Assembly (NCBI GenBank): GCA_018238155.1
Contig: JABCTZ010000036.1
Coordinates: 186,001 to 250,000, forward strand
Origin: Candidatus Heimdallarchaeota archaeon
GTDB lineage: Archaea > Asgardarchaeota > Heimdallarchaeia > JABLTI01
DNA: 64,000 bases
Direction: 5' to 3'
Shown: one piece after another, positions 51,828 through 61,352 of the stretch
Position numbering within the stretch: position 1 is the first letter of the stretch
How the letters are laid out: each line of letters begins with the position of its first letter
Translations under genes and position numbers: made by a program
The notes under the pieces: generated by a model
Told to the model about the DNA's origin: nothing
Databases searched by the model: none
What the model saw: only the letters and a program-made list of their open reading frames with translations

Positions 51828-51861
51828 GTACCTAAACTTACTTCAATTTTTCTTTTTTTTA
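51822..51861 (+). terminator. Hairpin plus T-run after rocD
   Basis: A perfect 8-bp stem AAGTAAGT/ACTTACTT with loop ACCTAA overlaps the stop codon and is followed by T5 and T8 runs. Confidence 0.7.
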
Positions 51862-51958
51862 AAGCATTCTTTGTTCTATTTTGGTTCACTTTTTTTGAAC
51901 GGGTATCTATAAGAGATGTTTCACAGTTTAGAGTCTTATCATTAAAAAAGAGGGCTTT

Positions 51959-54859
51959 ATGCCAATGACTACTCAACAATCCGATACAAAAGAAAGTAAA
52001 ACATCATTTAAAATTATCTTTGGTGTTTTTCTTAAAACCGGAAAAAAAAGAATGATTACATCCATAATTACTGGGGCAATCATTTTTCTAGGATTAACAA
52101 CATTCTTTATGACATGGTACGGTTTGCGATATGATTCATTCTATACTTATATTGATCAAAATCATCCATGGAATAAAGATGAGAACATCAGTGTTTTTGG
52201 AATAGAGGAGATCTATGGAAATTATTCTATAGAAAATAACCTCCTTGATCTTGCTATTGCTGAATCAACACAGAAAATTGACAAATTAGTACCCGGAATA
52301 AGGGGAAATTACACTGCAGGAATGCGTTTGGATCTCTATACAAATTCTTCTGATAACACTGAAATTTTAACCAATGATTTGATTTCATTAGATATATCTT
52401 CTACACAAACACTTAGTTCTTGCTTAACAAGTGGACGTATGCCAGAAAATTATACTGAAATAGTTTTTTATAAAAAAAGCAGCAATTCAAATGTTTCAAT
52501 AAATGATATTATTTCATTTCATGCTTTTGGAGCTTCAAGTGATTTCTCTAAAAAAACATTAAACTGTACTGTTGTCGGTATCTTACAGAATGTAAGAGAG
52601 ATTTTGTATAGTAAAGGAGTATCCGCTGATTTTCTAATACAACCTGATGACTATTTCTTTTGGGACCCAGGTGCTAAAACATCTGATAATGATCAATTCT
52701 TTTCAAAAGATTTCTTCATGGATGACATTCTCAATTACTTTCCTGGAATCATTTCCAAATTTGTAATAGGTGTAGATTTTGATTACCAAATTTCAATTGC
52801 CCACATCAAGAATTTACGTAAGATTTCAAAAGATTTAGCTAAAGTTCAATATAGCTATGATGAGAGCTTTGATTACTTTCCAGGATATTATGTAACTTTC
52901 TGTGATGATTTAGTAAATGCTTTCGGGAATTTTGAACGACAGTGGATGGGTCAAACAATAAGTGTATTTGCATCAAGTTTACCTTTGTTGTTTATATTTG
53001 GAGTAATTGTTGTTGAAATATTTAATATTGGTTCATTTGAACAAGAATCAAAGTTTCGATTACTTAAAACTCATGGTTTAGAGTTTAAAATGATTAGAAA
53101 AATGTTGATATTGGAAAATTTCATTACTACCAGTTCAAGTTTAATTACTGGTTTTAGTTTAGGACTTTTAACAGGATTTTTAGTATTCCTTAAACTAGGC
53201 ATCTCAAAAGAGGTAACTTATATTGGTGCAGTATTTGAACCTTTGATTGTTATTGGAACACTGGTCTTATTCTTTGGTTTCTTTATCTTTGGTTTGATAA
53301 TTCAATATTCCCATGCCAAGAAAACTTCAGAAACTGCTACAGAGCAGTTCAAAAGTAAACGAAGAAAACTGATGAAAAAGATATTCGCAACTTCTGAAGT
53401 CATGTTCCTGAATGCTGGAATGTTATTGACATTTGCCGGTCTTTTTGGTAAGATTATTGTAGAATTCTTTAGTTATACTTCTGCAGCTGTTAATCCGGCA
53501 ATAGATTTCCTCATATGGTTTGTGTTAGTATTTGGAATTTTGTTTATATTGACATCAATATTTCTATTGATCTCTCGATTGCTAAATCTAATGTGGAGTG
53601 CAATTGGGAATAAGATATGGACAAATACCAAAAGCTATTTTGCCTTAACGCTAAAACATCTTGCAATCTATAATAAAAACTATCAAAGAATGGTTCTAGC
53701 GATGTTTATGCTTTGCTTAGGCATTACTCCCGGACTTATAATACATAAGTCAATAGAAAATCATAATGTGCTTGAGGCTAAGCTAACTGTTGGTTGTTCT
53801 GATTTTGTTATCGATGATTGGGATATTACAAATGACGTGTTGAAAGCAAATATCTCTTCTATTGAAGGTGTTGAAAATACTACTAAAGTCTCAATTTCAA
53901 AAATGCAAGTTATTACCTATGATGATCCATGGAGTACTTATTCATACAATATAAGATTCTATACAATTCATGATATATCAGAATATTTGCAAGTAGTGAA
54001 TCTAAGTATAATTGACGATGGGTATTCTGAGAAAGATTTGGAAAAATTATCTACAAATCTTACCTATATGATGAGCAGAAGCTATGCACGTGCTGAAAAA
54101 CTGGATAAAAAAGCTATTTTCAAAACAACAATGATTACAAGTGAAGCTTACGAACCATATTCAATGGAACTCATAAATTCATTTGACTATTTTCCATTGT
54201 TAACAGTAGTTAAGTCTAGTTTAGGTAATCTCCTCTTTCCTACAAAACAATTTGATTTGGTTATTGGAGGTACAACTTCAGGTATGCTTCTAAATAGAAC
54301 TGATAATTCTGTGAATACGAAGAGTTACTTACTCATCAATGCCAAACAAGGAGCTAATATAACTAAAATCAAGAATGAAATCAATCAGAAATTTAGTTTG
54401 ACAGCAAAAACACTTGATGATGTGACGACTGATTTGAATAAATCAGTTAGTAAATATGCTCAGATATTTCTTGTAATCACTTCAATAATTACTGCGATTG
54501 CTATTTTCTTCTTAGGTCTAATTTCGGCGATCAACGTTTATAGGCAAAGATTGAGAATAATTGAGTCTGAATTCCAATTAGGAGCTCAAAGACGACAAAT
54601 CTGGGGTAGTTTTACTTTAGAAGTTCTTTTAATAATTCCAATCCCAATTGCAATCTCAATGGCGATAGGAATTCCGGCTATAAATCTACTAACAAGTAAT
54701 GTTCTCAATATTACTGAGAATTTCAAGCAATTTAAATCATGGATGCCATGGTGGATAATTCTAATCGTAATTGCAATCGGTGTAATAGCTTTAATGTCAA
54801 GTTGGTTGCTAAAAATAATACCATTAGTGAAAAGCTATAAACCAATAAAGCAGGAGTGA
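51959..54859 (+). CDS. MacB/FtsX-type ABC permease
   Basis: A 966-residue permease. A basic N-terminal segment leads to a first transmembrane helix (about 28-52), followed by a large extracytoplasmic domain. Three helices and a linker come next (about 335-460), then further helices (470-560), a second external domain (600-825) and three final helices (about 835-955). The ordering is that of two FtsX/MacB_PCD units in one chain. Such permeases export lipids, peptides or toxins or transmit signals to the outside, without carrying substrate through a pore. GAGGG precedes the ATG. The ATPase gene follows with overlapping or adjacent start. Confidence 0.85.
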   Translation: MPMTTQQSDTKESKTSFKIIFGVFLKTGKKRMITSIITGAIIFLGLTTFFMTWYGLRYDSFYTYIDQNHPWNKDENISVFGIEEIYGNYSIENNLLDLAIAESTQKIDKLVPGIRGNYTAGMRLDLYTNSSDNTEILTNDLISLDISSTQTLSSCLTSGRMPENYTEIVFYKKSSNSNVSINDIISFHAFGASSDFSKKTLNCTVVGILQNVREILYSKGVSADFLIQPDDYFFWDPGAKTSDNDQFFSKDFFMDDILNYFPGIISKFVIGVDFDYQISIAHIKNLRKISKDLAKVQYSYDESFDYFPGYYVTFCDDLVNAFGNFERQWMGQTISVFASSLPLLFIFGVIVVEIFNIGSFEQESKFRLLKTHGLEFKMIRKMLILENFITTSSSLITGFSLGLLTGFLVFLKLGISKEVTYIGAVFEPLIVIGTLVLFFGFFIFGLIIQYSHAKKTSETATEQFKSKRRKLMKKIFATSEVMFLNAGMLLTFAGLFGKIIVEFFSYTSAAVNPAIDFLIWFVLVFGILFILTSIFLLISRLLNLMWSAIGNKIWTNTKSYFALTLKHLAIYNKNYQRMVLAMFMLCLGITPGLIIHKSIENHNVLEAKLTVGCSDFVIDDWDITNDVLKANISSIEGVENTTKVSISKMQVITYDDPWSTYSYNIRFYTIHDISEYLQVVNLSIIDDGYSEKDLEKLSTNLTYMMSRSYARAEKLDKKAIFKTTMITSEAYEPYSMELINSFDYFPLLTVVKSSLGNLLFPTKQFDLVIGGTTSGMLLNRTDNSVNTKSYLLINAKQGANITKIKNEINQKFSLTAKTLDDVTTDLNKSVSKYAQIFLVITSIITAIAIFFLGLISAINVYRQRLRIIESEFQLGAQRRQIWGSFTLEVLLIIPIPIAISMAIGIPAINLLTSNVLNITENFKQFKSWMPWWIILIVIAIGVIALMSSWLLKIIPLVKSYKPIKQE

Positions 54860-54864
54860 TTGAA

Positions 54865-56526
54865 ATGATACGTTGCAGAGATTTAATAAAAATATTCGAA
54901 GACGAAGAAAATGAAGGTAATCGAATACCAGCCCTTCGAGGTTTTGATTTAGACATCAAAGAAGGAACTATTGTTTCAATGGTAGGTCCAAGTGGTAGTG
55001 GTAAAACAACTTTGATAAACATTTTATCTGGACTCTTAAAAGCGTCTAGTGGAGAATGCAAAGTTGGTAATTACGATCTTGAGTTGATGAATCAAAAATC
55101 TTTGAATAAATATCGACTAAAGAACGTTGGAATTATTGACCAATTCCCAGAAAGAACACTATTTCTAGATGCAACAGTAGAAGAAAACATGAATTTTTCC
55201 GTAGGATTAATTTTTGGTAATTCTACTGACTTCAAATCTAGGAATCTTGAAATACTTGAAACCTTAGGAATTGATCATCTCATATCCAGACGAGTGAGAT
55301 TTCTATCTGGAGGTGAAATGACTAGAACTGCTGTTGCATGTGCATTAGCAAAGAATGTTCCTCTCCTTCTATGTGATGAACCAACCGGGCAATTGGACAG
55401 CCTCAATACTGAGAAAGTAAAAAACTTGCTCAGAAAAGTTGCTCATGATTTCGGAACAACTATCCTAGTCGTTACACATGATTATCGCTTTTTTGATGGA
55501 GTAGATAAAACATGTGAAATACGAGATGGTAGAGTGACCTCTATGCTCTCTTTAGAGGAACAAATGCTCCTCAATGGAAACAAAGAATACCCCTTAAAAT
55601 TCAGAGGTCAAATTGATTCATCAAATAGTGTTCGAATACCTGATCTCGTTTTAAGATCATTGAAAGTCAAACGAGAAGTTGATTTTGAATTGTTTGAGGA
55701 AGGCGAAGTAAAACTCTCTCATCCAGAGAATTTACCACCCGAAAGAGTGGTCAAGGAAGACATCAAAGTTCGTCGAAAAGATTTGTATGTAAATCCCTTG
55801 TCTCAAACACACTTCACAGGAAAAGAGATAATGGTTGATCTACAAGATGTATCCAAAACCTATCGTGGTAATGGTGCTGAAGTCGAAGCTCTACAAAATA
55901 TCAATTTAAAACTCTATAAAGGTGAGTTGATATTTGTTCTTGGACCAAGCGGGTCTGGAAAAACAACTTTGATTAAACTTTTATCAGGTTTAGATAATCC
56001 TACAAGTGGTTCAATTTTTTACCAAAACACTGACTTTACAAAATTATCTGATATGCAAAAATCAGATTTTCGTAGAAATGAGATGGGTTTAGTCTCACAA
56101 CAAGGAAACCTTCATCCATTTTTAACAATTGATGACAATTTCTATCTTAAGGATATCTTTTCAGGGAATCGTTATACAAATGCTACAAATTTAGATGAGA
56201 GAAATGTTGAATATCTTACTAAATTTAAAATCAACCATCGCAAAAATTCCTATCCTCTTGAAATTTCAGGAGGTGAATTACAAAGAGCTTCCCTTGCAAT
56301 AGCAAACTACTCCTATCCACCTATAATCATATTAGATGAACCAACGGCTAATTTTGATTCAGAATTAGCTACACATGCTATTGAAGAAATCTATGCCACA
56401 CACAAGAATTCAGATACTACTTTTATTATCGCAACTCACGACATAGCTTTAATCAAAGATGGAATACGTGCAATAGAATTGCAAGATGGACAAATTAGTA
56501 AAGATGGTATTGTGTTCACGAAATAG
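54865..56526 (+). CDS. Double ATP-binding (ABC) protein, MacB-type
   Basis: About 553 residues with two complete ABC ATPase domains in one chain. The first (about 1-225) has Walker A GPSGSGKTTLI, signature LSGGEMTR and Walker B LLLCDEPTGQLD. The second (about 320-553) has GPSGSGKTTLIKLLSG, ISGGELQR and IIILDEPTANFD. Linker 225-320 is basic and variable. Family members such as MacB/LolD normally encode one domain and form a homodimer; here the dimer is fused, so both halves can differ. The ATG at 54865 (GGAG eight bases upstream) or the GTG at 54856 may start it; it follows the permease directly. Confidence 0.9.
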   Translation: MIRCRDLIKIFEDEENEGNRIPALRGFDLDIKEGTIVSMVGPSGSGKTTLINILSGLLKASSGECKVGNYDLELMNQKSLNKYRLKNVGIIDQFPERTLFLDATVEENMNFSVGLIFGNSTDFKSRNLEILETLGIDHLISRRVRFLSGGEMTRTAVACALAKNVPLLLCDEPTGQLDSLNTEKVKNLLRKVAHDFGTTILVVTHDYRFFDGVDKTCEIRDGRVTSMLSLEEQMLLNGNKEYPLKFRGQIDSSNSVRIPDLVLRSLKVKREVDFELFEEGEVKLSHPENLPPERVVKEDIKVRRKDLYVNPLSQTHFTGKEIMVDLQDVSKTYRGNGAEVEALQNINLKLYKGELIFVLGPSGSGKTTLIKLLSGLDNPTSGSIFYQNTDFTKLSDMQKSDFRRNEMGLVSQQGNLHPFLTIDDNFYLKDIFSGNRYTNATNLDERNVEYLTKFKINHRKNSYPLEISGGELQRASLAIANYSYPPIIILDEPTANFDSELATHAIEEIYATHKNSDTTFIIATHDIALIKDGIRAIELQDGQISKDGIVFTK

Positions 56527-56547
56527 TAAAATGAACGCAATATTTTC

Positions 56548-58191
56548 TTATTTTTTCTTTTTTCTCTTAATTATTAACGCAGCCATTGTACTTAGTGAAA
56601 AAAGACCTATTAATACACTAAATACAGAAAAGCTCTCAAGAAAAGGAGTGAAATCTTCCGGATAAGTTGAACCACCGAAAAATATTTCCTCGGGTGGTGT
56701 ATATATCAAATCTTCTCTTGGAGGAAATTTATCAATATCTGTTGGGTCTGTTGAAGCTAAAACTTCAATACCATCGGCAAAACCATCTAAATCTGTATCT
56801 GAGTTATTTACTTCTGTATTATAATAGATTTCAGAAAGGTCATCTAGTAAATCTGAATCTTTATCTTGCCAACCGGTGTTACTGAAAGATCCCCGATAAC
56901 AAAACCATGGAGAATCTCCAGATTGAGTAACCCCTGTCAATTCCAAACAGTACAAATTTGAATCATAATATCCTGAACCAAAGATTATCTCGGAAACATT
57001 ATCATTATCAAGATCAATAACACATGAAGATGTTCTTGCAGGAGCAAGAAGAGTATACTTCCAAAGCATATTACCATTATTTTGTAAACAGTAAAAATCA
57101 TAATTATTGCTACCTATTAAAATTTCATAAAAACCATCGTTGTCTAAATCAGCGATTGAAGGGGAAGACCAAATGCTTTCTCCTGTAGAAAAAGTCCAGT
57201 TAATAGTTCCATTGTGGAATAAACAATGTATCATCCCGTCATTTGATCCAAAAATAATTTCTTTGTTAGAGTCACCAAATAAGTCGTATATTGCAGGAGA
57301 AGAAAAGATGCTGTCAGTAGTAAAATATCTCCAATTTGTGTGTCCCGTTGAATTGAGACAATAGATGCTATTGTTCACTGAACCAATAATTATCTCTAAT
57401 TTTCCATCTCCATTCAAATCACTGATCGTTGGTGAAGAAAAACTTACTTGCGAAACCTGTGTTGCTTTCCAAACAAGCTCACCCGATGAACTAAGGCAAT
57501 ATAAAGCATCTGTTCCAGCAAAAACTTCTAGATGTCCATCAGAATCAATATCAGATATACCTAATGCACTTCCAAAATAAAATGCGCCAGCTGTTTTATA
57601 GCTCCATTCTAATGAACCATTAGATCCAAGACAATAAAGAATCGAATCTCCTGAACCAATTAAGACTTCAAGTTCGTTATCCATATCAATATCAATAATG
57701 GTTGGAGTTGTTGATACTTCTCCTCCTGTAGTATAGATCCAATTGGTATAAACCATTGCATAATCATCCTCTATAACAGGAGTGATACAATAGATGTTGT
57801 TATCATATGATCCAAATACAATGTCAAGAAAGCCATCTTTGTTTAAATCTGCAACAGCTGGTGTGGATGAAATAACATCATCAGCAAAGTAACACCATAA
57901 TTCATTTCCATCTTTATCAACACAGTAGAGACAACCATCTTGTGAACCAAAAATGATCTCAAGATTTCCATCTCCTTCCAAATCGAATGGAATTGGTGAA
58001 GTCCCAATGGAACTAAATGTAGGGAAGACCCATTTCAAATTTACACCCATAGCTTCAATTGAATAGCTGTCAAGATTTTCACTAGTCACTTGCGAGCTTG
58101 TTTCTACAAATGATGATTGTGAAATAAATAACAAACAAATGACAACTGCTATGGATTTCTTCAAGTCAAATCTCTCTAAGTGATAGATCAT
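56548..58191 (-). CDS. Secreted, membrane-anchored beta-propeller protein (FG-GAP/PQQ-like)
   Basis: A 547-residue protein. An N-terminal signal segment (KSIAVVICLLFISQSSF) is followed by about eight copies of a repeat of the form G.. .I..FGS.D..LYCL...G...W.Y, with SSP.IADLDNDGF calcium-type FG-GAP features, forming a propeller. Near 460 is a thrombospondin type 3-like calcium repeat (DSDLLDDLSEIYYN, DTDLDGFADGIEV). It ends with a transmembrane helix and KRKKKK. It is thus a cell-surface protein with a large external domain. Function unknown: adhesion or binding are likely. It is convergent with the ABC ATPase gene. Confidence 0.85.
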   Translation of the reverse strand: MIYHLERFDLKKSIAVVICLLFISQSSFVETSSQVTSENLDSYSIEAMGVNLKWVFPTFSSIGTSPIPFDLEGDGNLEIIFGSQDGCLYCVDKDGNELWCYFADDVISSTPAVADLNKDGFLDIVFGSYDNNIYCITPVIEDDYAMVYTNWIYTTGGEVSTTPTIIDIDMDNELEVLIGSGDSILYCLGSNGSLEWSYKTAGAFYFGSALGISDIDSDGHLEVFAGTDALYCLSSSGELVWKATQVSQVSFSSPTISDLNGDGKLEIIIGSVNNSIYCLNSTGHTNWRYFTTDSIFSSPAIYDLFGDSNKEIIFGSNDGMIHCLFHNGTINWTFSTGESIWSSPSIADLDNDGFYEILIGSNNYDFYCLQNNGNMLWKYTLLAPARTSSCVIDLDNDNVSEIIFGSGYYDSNLYCLELTGVTQSGDSPWFCYRGSFSNTGWQDKDSDLLDDLSEIYYNTEVNNSDTDLDGFADGIEVLASTDPTDIDKFPPREDLIYTPPEEIFFGGSTYPEDFTPFLESFSVFSVLIGLFSLSTMAALIIKRKKKK

Positions 58192-58287
58192 AGTATAATT
58201 AAATATAGTCTTCTAAAATTATTAACTTTTAGTACAAAAATAGAGCTGTACATTTACTAATGAGTTAAAAAAGAAAATACTGAAATG

Positions 58288-59271
58288 TTAGTTCCATTCT
58301 TTCTTGATTGAAAAGGAATTTTTTGTGTCTGTGGTCTTCCTATAGAATAGTTCAGCTAAAAATCCGATAAAAATTAATAATATTCCAAATAAGAATAGTA
58401 TCAGTCCCATTGTAACTAGGGGATTGGAAAGAAATGTTACAGGCTCCAAATAATATTTCCAAAATCGATAAAATAGTACTTGCTCAAATAATGCCCATAT
58501 ACCACTAAGAAAACTCAGAGAAATGAATACAACTGCCCAGAGATTGAAGAGGTGACCCGGTTTTGTGCCCCATTTGTTCATTGCACGCAAAGTAAGAAGG
58601 TCATTAAATCCTCTGAATAATCTTCTGAAACAATATTTTGTTTTACCCATTGTTCGTGGTTTATGATTTGTTTCAATTTCTCCAATTCTGTATCCTTTTT
58701 TAGAAAGAATTGCTGGAATATATCTGTGTCCTTCAGCAAACAATTGCAGCCCATCGATAGCTTCTCTACGATATGATCTAAGTGTGCATCCAGAATCATG
58801 TACGGATAAATTATTGAAACGACGATTGAGAAAGTTGTTAAATTTAGAAGGAATTTTTTTCAAGGAATTATCTTGACGATTTTTACGCCAGCCACAAATA
58901 ACGTCATACTCGTTTGTTAAAGCATCTAACAATTTTGGAATGTCTTTTGGATCGTTTTGTAAATCACCATCAAGTGTTACAATGATATCTCCTGTAACTT
59001 TAGCGAACCCAGCTAATAGCGCTGGTGTCTGTCCATAATTTCTCTGTAATTCTAAAATCCGTAGAGTACCATTATTCTTTTCATAACCGTTTGATAATAT
59101 GCTTTTCAAGTTTAGTAGAGTTTTATCTAGAGAACCATCATCAACAAAAATTATTTCATATGGGTGATTTCTTTTACTCATAGTATTAGAAATAGAATGA
59201 TAAAGTGGAAGAACATTGTCTTCCTCATTGTAAACCGGAATTACGATTGATATCAAATTGCACCAGCTCAT
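58288..59271 (-). CDS. Polyprenyl-phosphate glycosyltransferase (GT2, DPM1/GtrB-like)
   Basis: A 327-residue family 2 glycosyltransferase. VIPVYNEEDN opens the nucleotide-sugar domain, IIFVDDGSLDKT and the metal motif TLDGDLQNDP follow, and VHDSGCTLRSYRREAIDGL is typical of the DPM1/GtrB group. Two C-terminal transmembrane helices (about 240-262 and 285-308) place it at the membrane. It would transfer a sugar from a nucleotide sugar to dolichyl or polyprenyl phosphate, for use in N-glycosylation or lipid glycosylation (compare aglB at 1-1516). Monocistronic. Confidence 0.9.
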   Translation of the reverse strand: MSWCNLISIVIPVYNEEDNVLPLYHSISNTMSKRNHPYEIIFVDDGSLDKTLLNLKSILSNGYEKNNGTLRILELQRNYGQTPALLAGFAKVTGDIIVTLDGDLQNDPKDIPKLLDALTNEYDVICGWRKNRQDNSLKKIPSKFNNFLNRRFNNLSVHDSGCTLRSYRREAIDGLQLFAEGHRYIPAILSKKGYRIGEIETNHKPRTMGKTKYCFRRLFRGFNDLLTLRAMNKWGTKPGHLFNLWAVVFISLSFLSGIWALFEQVLFYRFWKYYLEPVTFLSNPLVTMGLILFLFGILLIFIGFLAELFYRKTTDTKNSFSIKKEWN

Positions 59272-59343
59272 ATTAAATTTGTATTGAGCTATTTTTGTCA
59301 GCTCATTTATACGCTGGGCAATTTACTTTTTAAATAGCTAAAT

Positions 59344-60063
59344 TTACACTAATTTCTCTAAATCATCCAATGAAGTTTTCGCCACTGTTCGAACAACAGG
59401 ATGTTTATCATTCTTATGAGCTTTAAGTAGCGCTTCTTTTACCTTAGTGTCATTGACCTCTCCAAAATTACGCGCAACCTTCTGTCTGAATCTAAAATCG
59501 GCATCATTTTCTAATGATTCAATTAACTCTGGTAAAAATGATTGCAGATGATTCTTGTTCATGATGAGTATTCTGGCAGCATTCATTCTAGTAACATAAT
59601 AAGATGCATTTTTCAACGCTGATAATAATCCGGGGATAATTTCTCCAAAATTCTCATATTCCATTTCACCAAGAGCAATTGCTGCCATATCTCCGATGCC
59701 ATTTTTTTCTCCAAGATATTTTACTATGTAGGGTATTGCTTCTTGTGCTTTTGTTGCTCTCCAACCTAATCTTTGAATTGTTTGGAAGCAGATTCGTGAA
59801 TCAAGTTTTTCGTATTGGATTATTGTTGTGAGAATTGGAATATAGTGTTCATCTTCTAAATAGGGTAGAACTTGTCTGTAAATAATGGATAAAAGAATGA
59901 GATTTTCAGCTATCTTTTCATCTTGTACAAATCCAAGTATTAGTTCCCCAACTTTTTCTTTATTCTTCTGAACAAATGGTTCGACAATGTAGTTAGGTCT
60001 ACTCAATTCCTGTTCTATTAATTTGAATAATTCTTCTTCAATTCCAGTAGTTTTTGTTGTCAT
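59344..60063 (-). CDS. HEAT-repeat protein next to the RdhA-like gene
   Basis: A 239-residue helical-repeat protein. Units such as RICFQTIQRLGWRATKAQEAIPYIVKYLGEKN, MAAIALGEMEYENFGEIIPGLLSALKNA and RMNAARILIMNKNHLQSFLPELIESLENDADFRFRQKVARNFGEVND follow the HEAT/PBS-lyase pattern. It starts 13 bases after the stop of the RdhA-like gene and is read in the same direction, so the pair forms an operon. It may be an assembly or stability factor for that Fe-S protein, which is inference from position. Confidence 0.8.
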   Translation of the reverse strand: MTTKTTGIEEELFKLIEQELSRPNYIVEPFVQKNKEKVGELILGFVQDEKIAENLILLSIIYRQVLPYLEDEHYIPILTTIIQYEKLDSRICFQTIQRLGWRATKAQEAIPYIVKYLGEKNGIGDMAAIALGEMEYENFGEIIPGLLSALKNASYYVTRMNAARILIMNKNHLQSFLPELIESLENDADFRFRQKVARNFGEVNDTKVKEALLKAHKNDKHPVVRTVAKTSLDDLEKLV

Positions 60064-60076
60064 TATATTTCACCAT

Positions 60077-61165
60077 CTATTGTTCAGCAAGCCTCTTTTT
60101 CCAATAATCTCGAGGGTCAGTAAACCTTAGTCCACTTCGTAGATTGAAAGGACAAACAGATATACATGTGGAACATTCTCCACCGTTATCGGTCCAAAAT
60201 TCATAACATTTGTCGACATTTACAGCCCATCGATAAATTCCTTTGTTGTTAGAATCACTATACGTTTTGAAAGAAGGTTCATCATCAAATGAGATCGCTT
60301 CATTTTCACATGCCTCTGCACATCTCTTACACTTTCGACAATAATCCGTCAATCCAAAATCTACTTTTTCATCATGTAGTAAAGGCATATCAGTAAATAC
60401 TTTGCAAAGTCTGACTCGAGCACCATGATCTCGAGTTGTTAATAACCCATTTCGCCCTACTTGACCAAGACCGGCTTCTACTGCTATGGGTATTGATAAT
60501 GCAGTATCATTTCCTGTTGGAACTGCACGATAACCTAATTTTCTAATAAATTCTGCAAGGGAAGAAACAATGAATGCCATTTGAGAATACCCCATACCGC
60601 TTGCAAACCCTTGAGTCATTGAAGGTGAAGTGCTAATCGTATCTGCATCCATTACAGCACCAATGGCAATTACTGAAGTCATTCCTTCGGGCATTTCAAT
60701 AGGCGTTTCAACTCTATCTTCTGTATAAGTCCATTTCTCATTGTAAGGGGCTATTCCAACCATATCTGCCCCAAAGGATTTTGTGACTGCTTTTATTGTC
60801 CTTGTCACTTTATCGATATTGTTATCATTTATCTCATAGACTTCAGGAAGTGCATCTGGCATCATGTTACTAGGCTTGGCAAGCTTTTCCCAAGAAAAAG
60901 CCCGACGGAAGTAATCATGAACAGTCCATGAAGCAATTGCTAATGCATGATCAATTTGAGTATAACCTGGTTGCTTTTCATCCAAAATGTCTGGAACTTT
61001 ATCATACATGTATACTTTATATGTTTTCATGTCTTCATCCCAGTTAACCCTGCCAAAAATACTGTCGTATTCACTAAAAGGCTCAAAATCCTCCTTTAGA
61101 GTAAATTCTGGAGATACAGTGAGTTTTTTATTTTCTGTTCCTTCTTTTTTCTTTGTGTCAGACAT
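60077..61165 (-). CDS. Reductive-dehalogenase-like Fe-S protein, cytosolic
   Basis: A 362-residue protein matching the catalytic core of corrinoid reductive dehalogenases (RdhA) and the related QueG. Key blocks are GYRAVPTGNDTALSIPIAVEAGLGQVGRNG, LTTRDHGARVRLCKVFTD, then the two ferredoxin motifs CRKCKRCAEACE (Glu instead of the usual Pro after the fourth Cys) and CYEFW...CSTCISVCPF. It would use cobalamin and two 4Fe-4S clusters to reduce a substrate. The Tat signal and N-terminal lead of respiratory RdhAs are absent (start MSDTKKKEG), so it is cytosolic. Substrate unknown. It shares a divergent intergenic region, with two palindromic operators, with the nitroreductase gene. Confidence 0.85.
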   Translation of the reverse strand: MSDTKKKEGTENKKLTVSPEFTLKEDFEPFSEYDSIFGRVNWDEDMKTYKVYMYDKVPDILDEKQPGYTQIDHALAIASWTVHDYFRRAFSWEKLAKPSNMMPDALPEVYEINDNNIDKVTRTIKAVTKSFGADMVGIAPYNEKWTYTEDRVETPIEMPEGMTSVIAIGAVMDADTISTSPSMTQGFASGMGYSQMAFIVSSLAEFIRKLGYRAVPTGNDTALSIPIAVEAGLGQVGRNGLLTTRDHGARVRLCKVFTDMPLLHDEKVDFGLTDYCRKCKRCAEACENEAISFDDEPSFKTYSDSNNKGIYRWAVNVDKCYEFWTDNGGECSTCISVCPFNLRSGLRFTDPRDYWKKRLAEQ

Positions 61166-61265
61166 AACATTTTCCGTTCCATTTTTCTGAACTCATATTC
61201 CAATAGTTATTGAAATACTTTGTTTAATTATTGATTTTTTTCCTGTATTATAGAAAACATTTTTT

Positions 61266-61280
61266 GTGAGCAATGTTCAC
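61266..61280. promoter_or_regulatory. Operator site 1 (GTGAGCAATGTTCAC)
   Basis: A 15-bp near-perfect palindrome, one of two sharing the consensus GTGARCAATGTTCAC. It lies directly upstream of the TATA box of the nitroreductase gene and 100 bp upstream of the RdhA-like gene. The TetR gene at 62621 is the nearest candidate regulator. Confidence 0.6.
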
Positions 61281-61293
61281 ATATATTTAAATA
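61281..61293 (+). promoter_or_regulatory. TATA-like promoter element
   Basis: ATATATTTAAATA lies between the two operator sites. A transcript start about 25 bp downstream would fall close to site 2. Confidence 0.5.
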
Positions 61294-61315
61294 CTCGTTC
61301 TATCCCTCTCTCGTT

Positions 61316-61330
61316 GTGAACAATGTTCAC
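61316..61330. promoter_or_regulatory. Operator site 2 (GTGAACAATGTTCAC)
   Basis: A 15-bp palindrome with an identical right half to site 1 (14 of 15 positions shared) and its centre 50 bp from it. It overlaps the expected transcription start of the nitroreductase gene, so binding should repress. An ATG inside the site (61323) is therefore unlikely to be the true start. Confidence 0.6.
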
Positions 61331-61352
61331 AAAAACTACCTCGTTGATTAAA

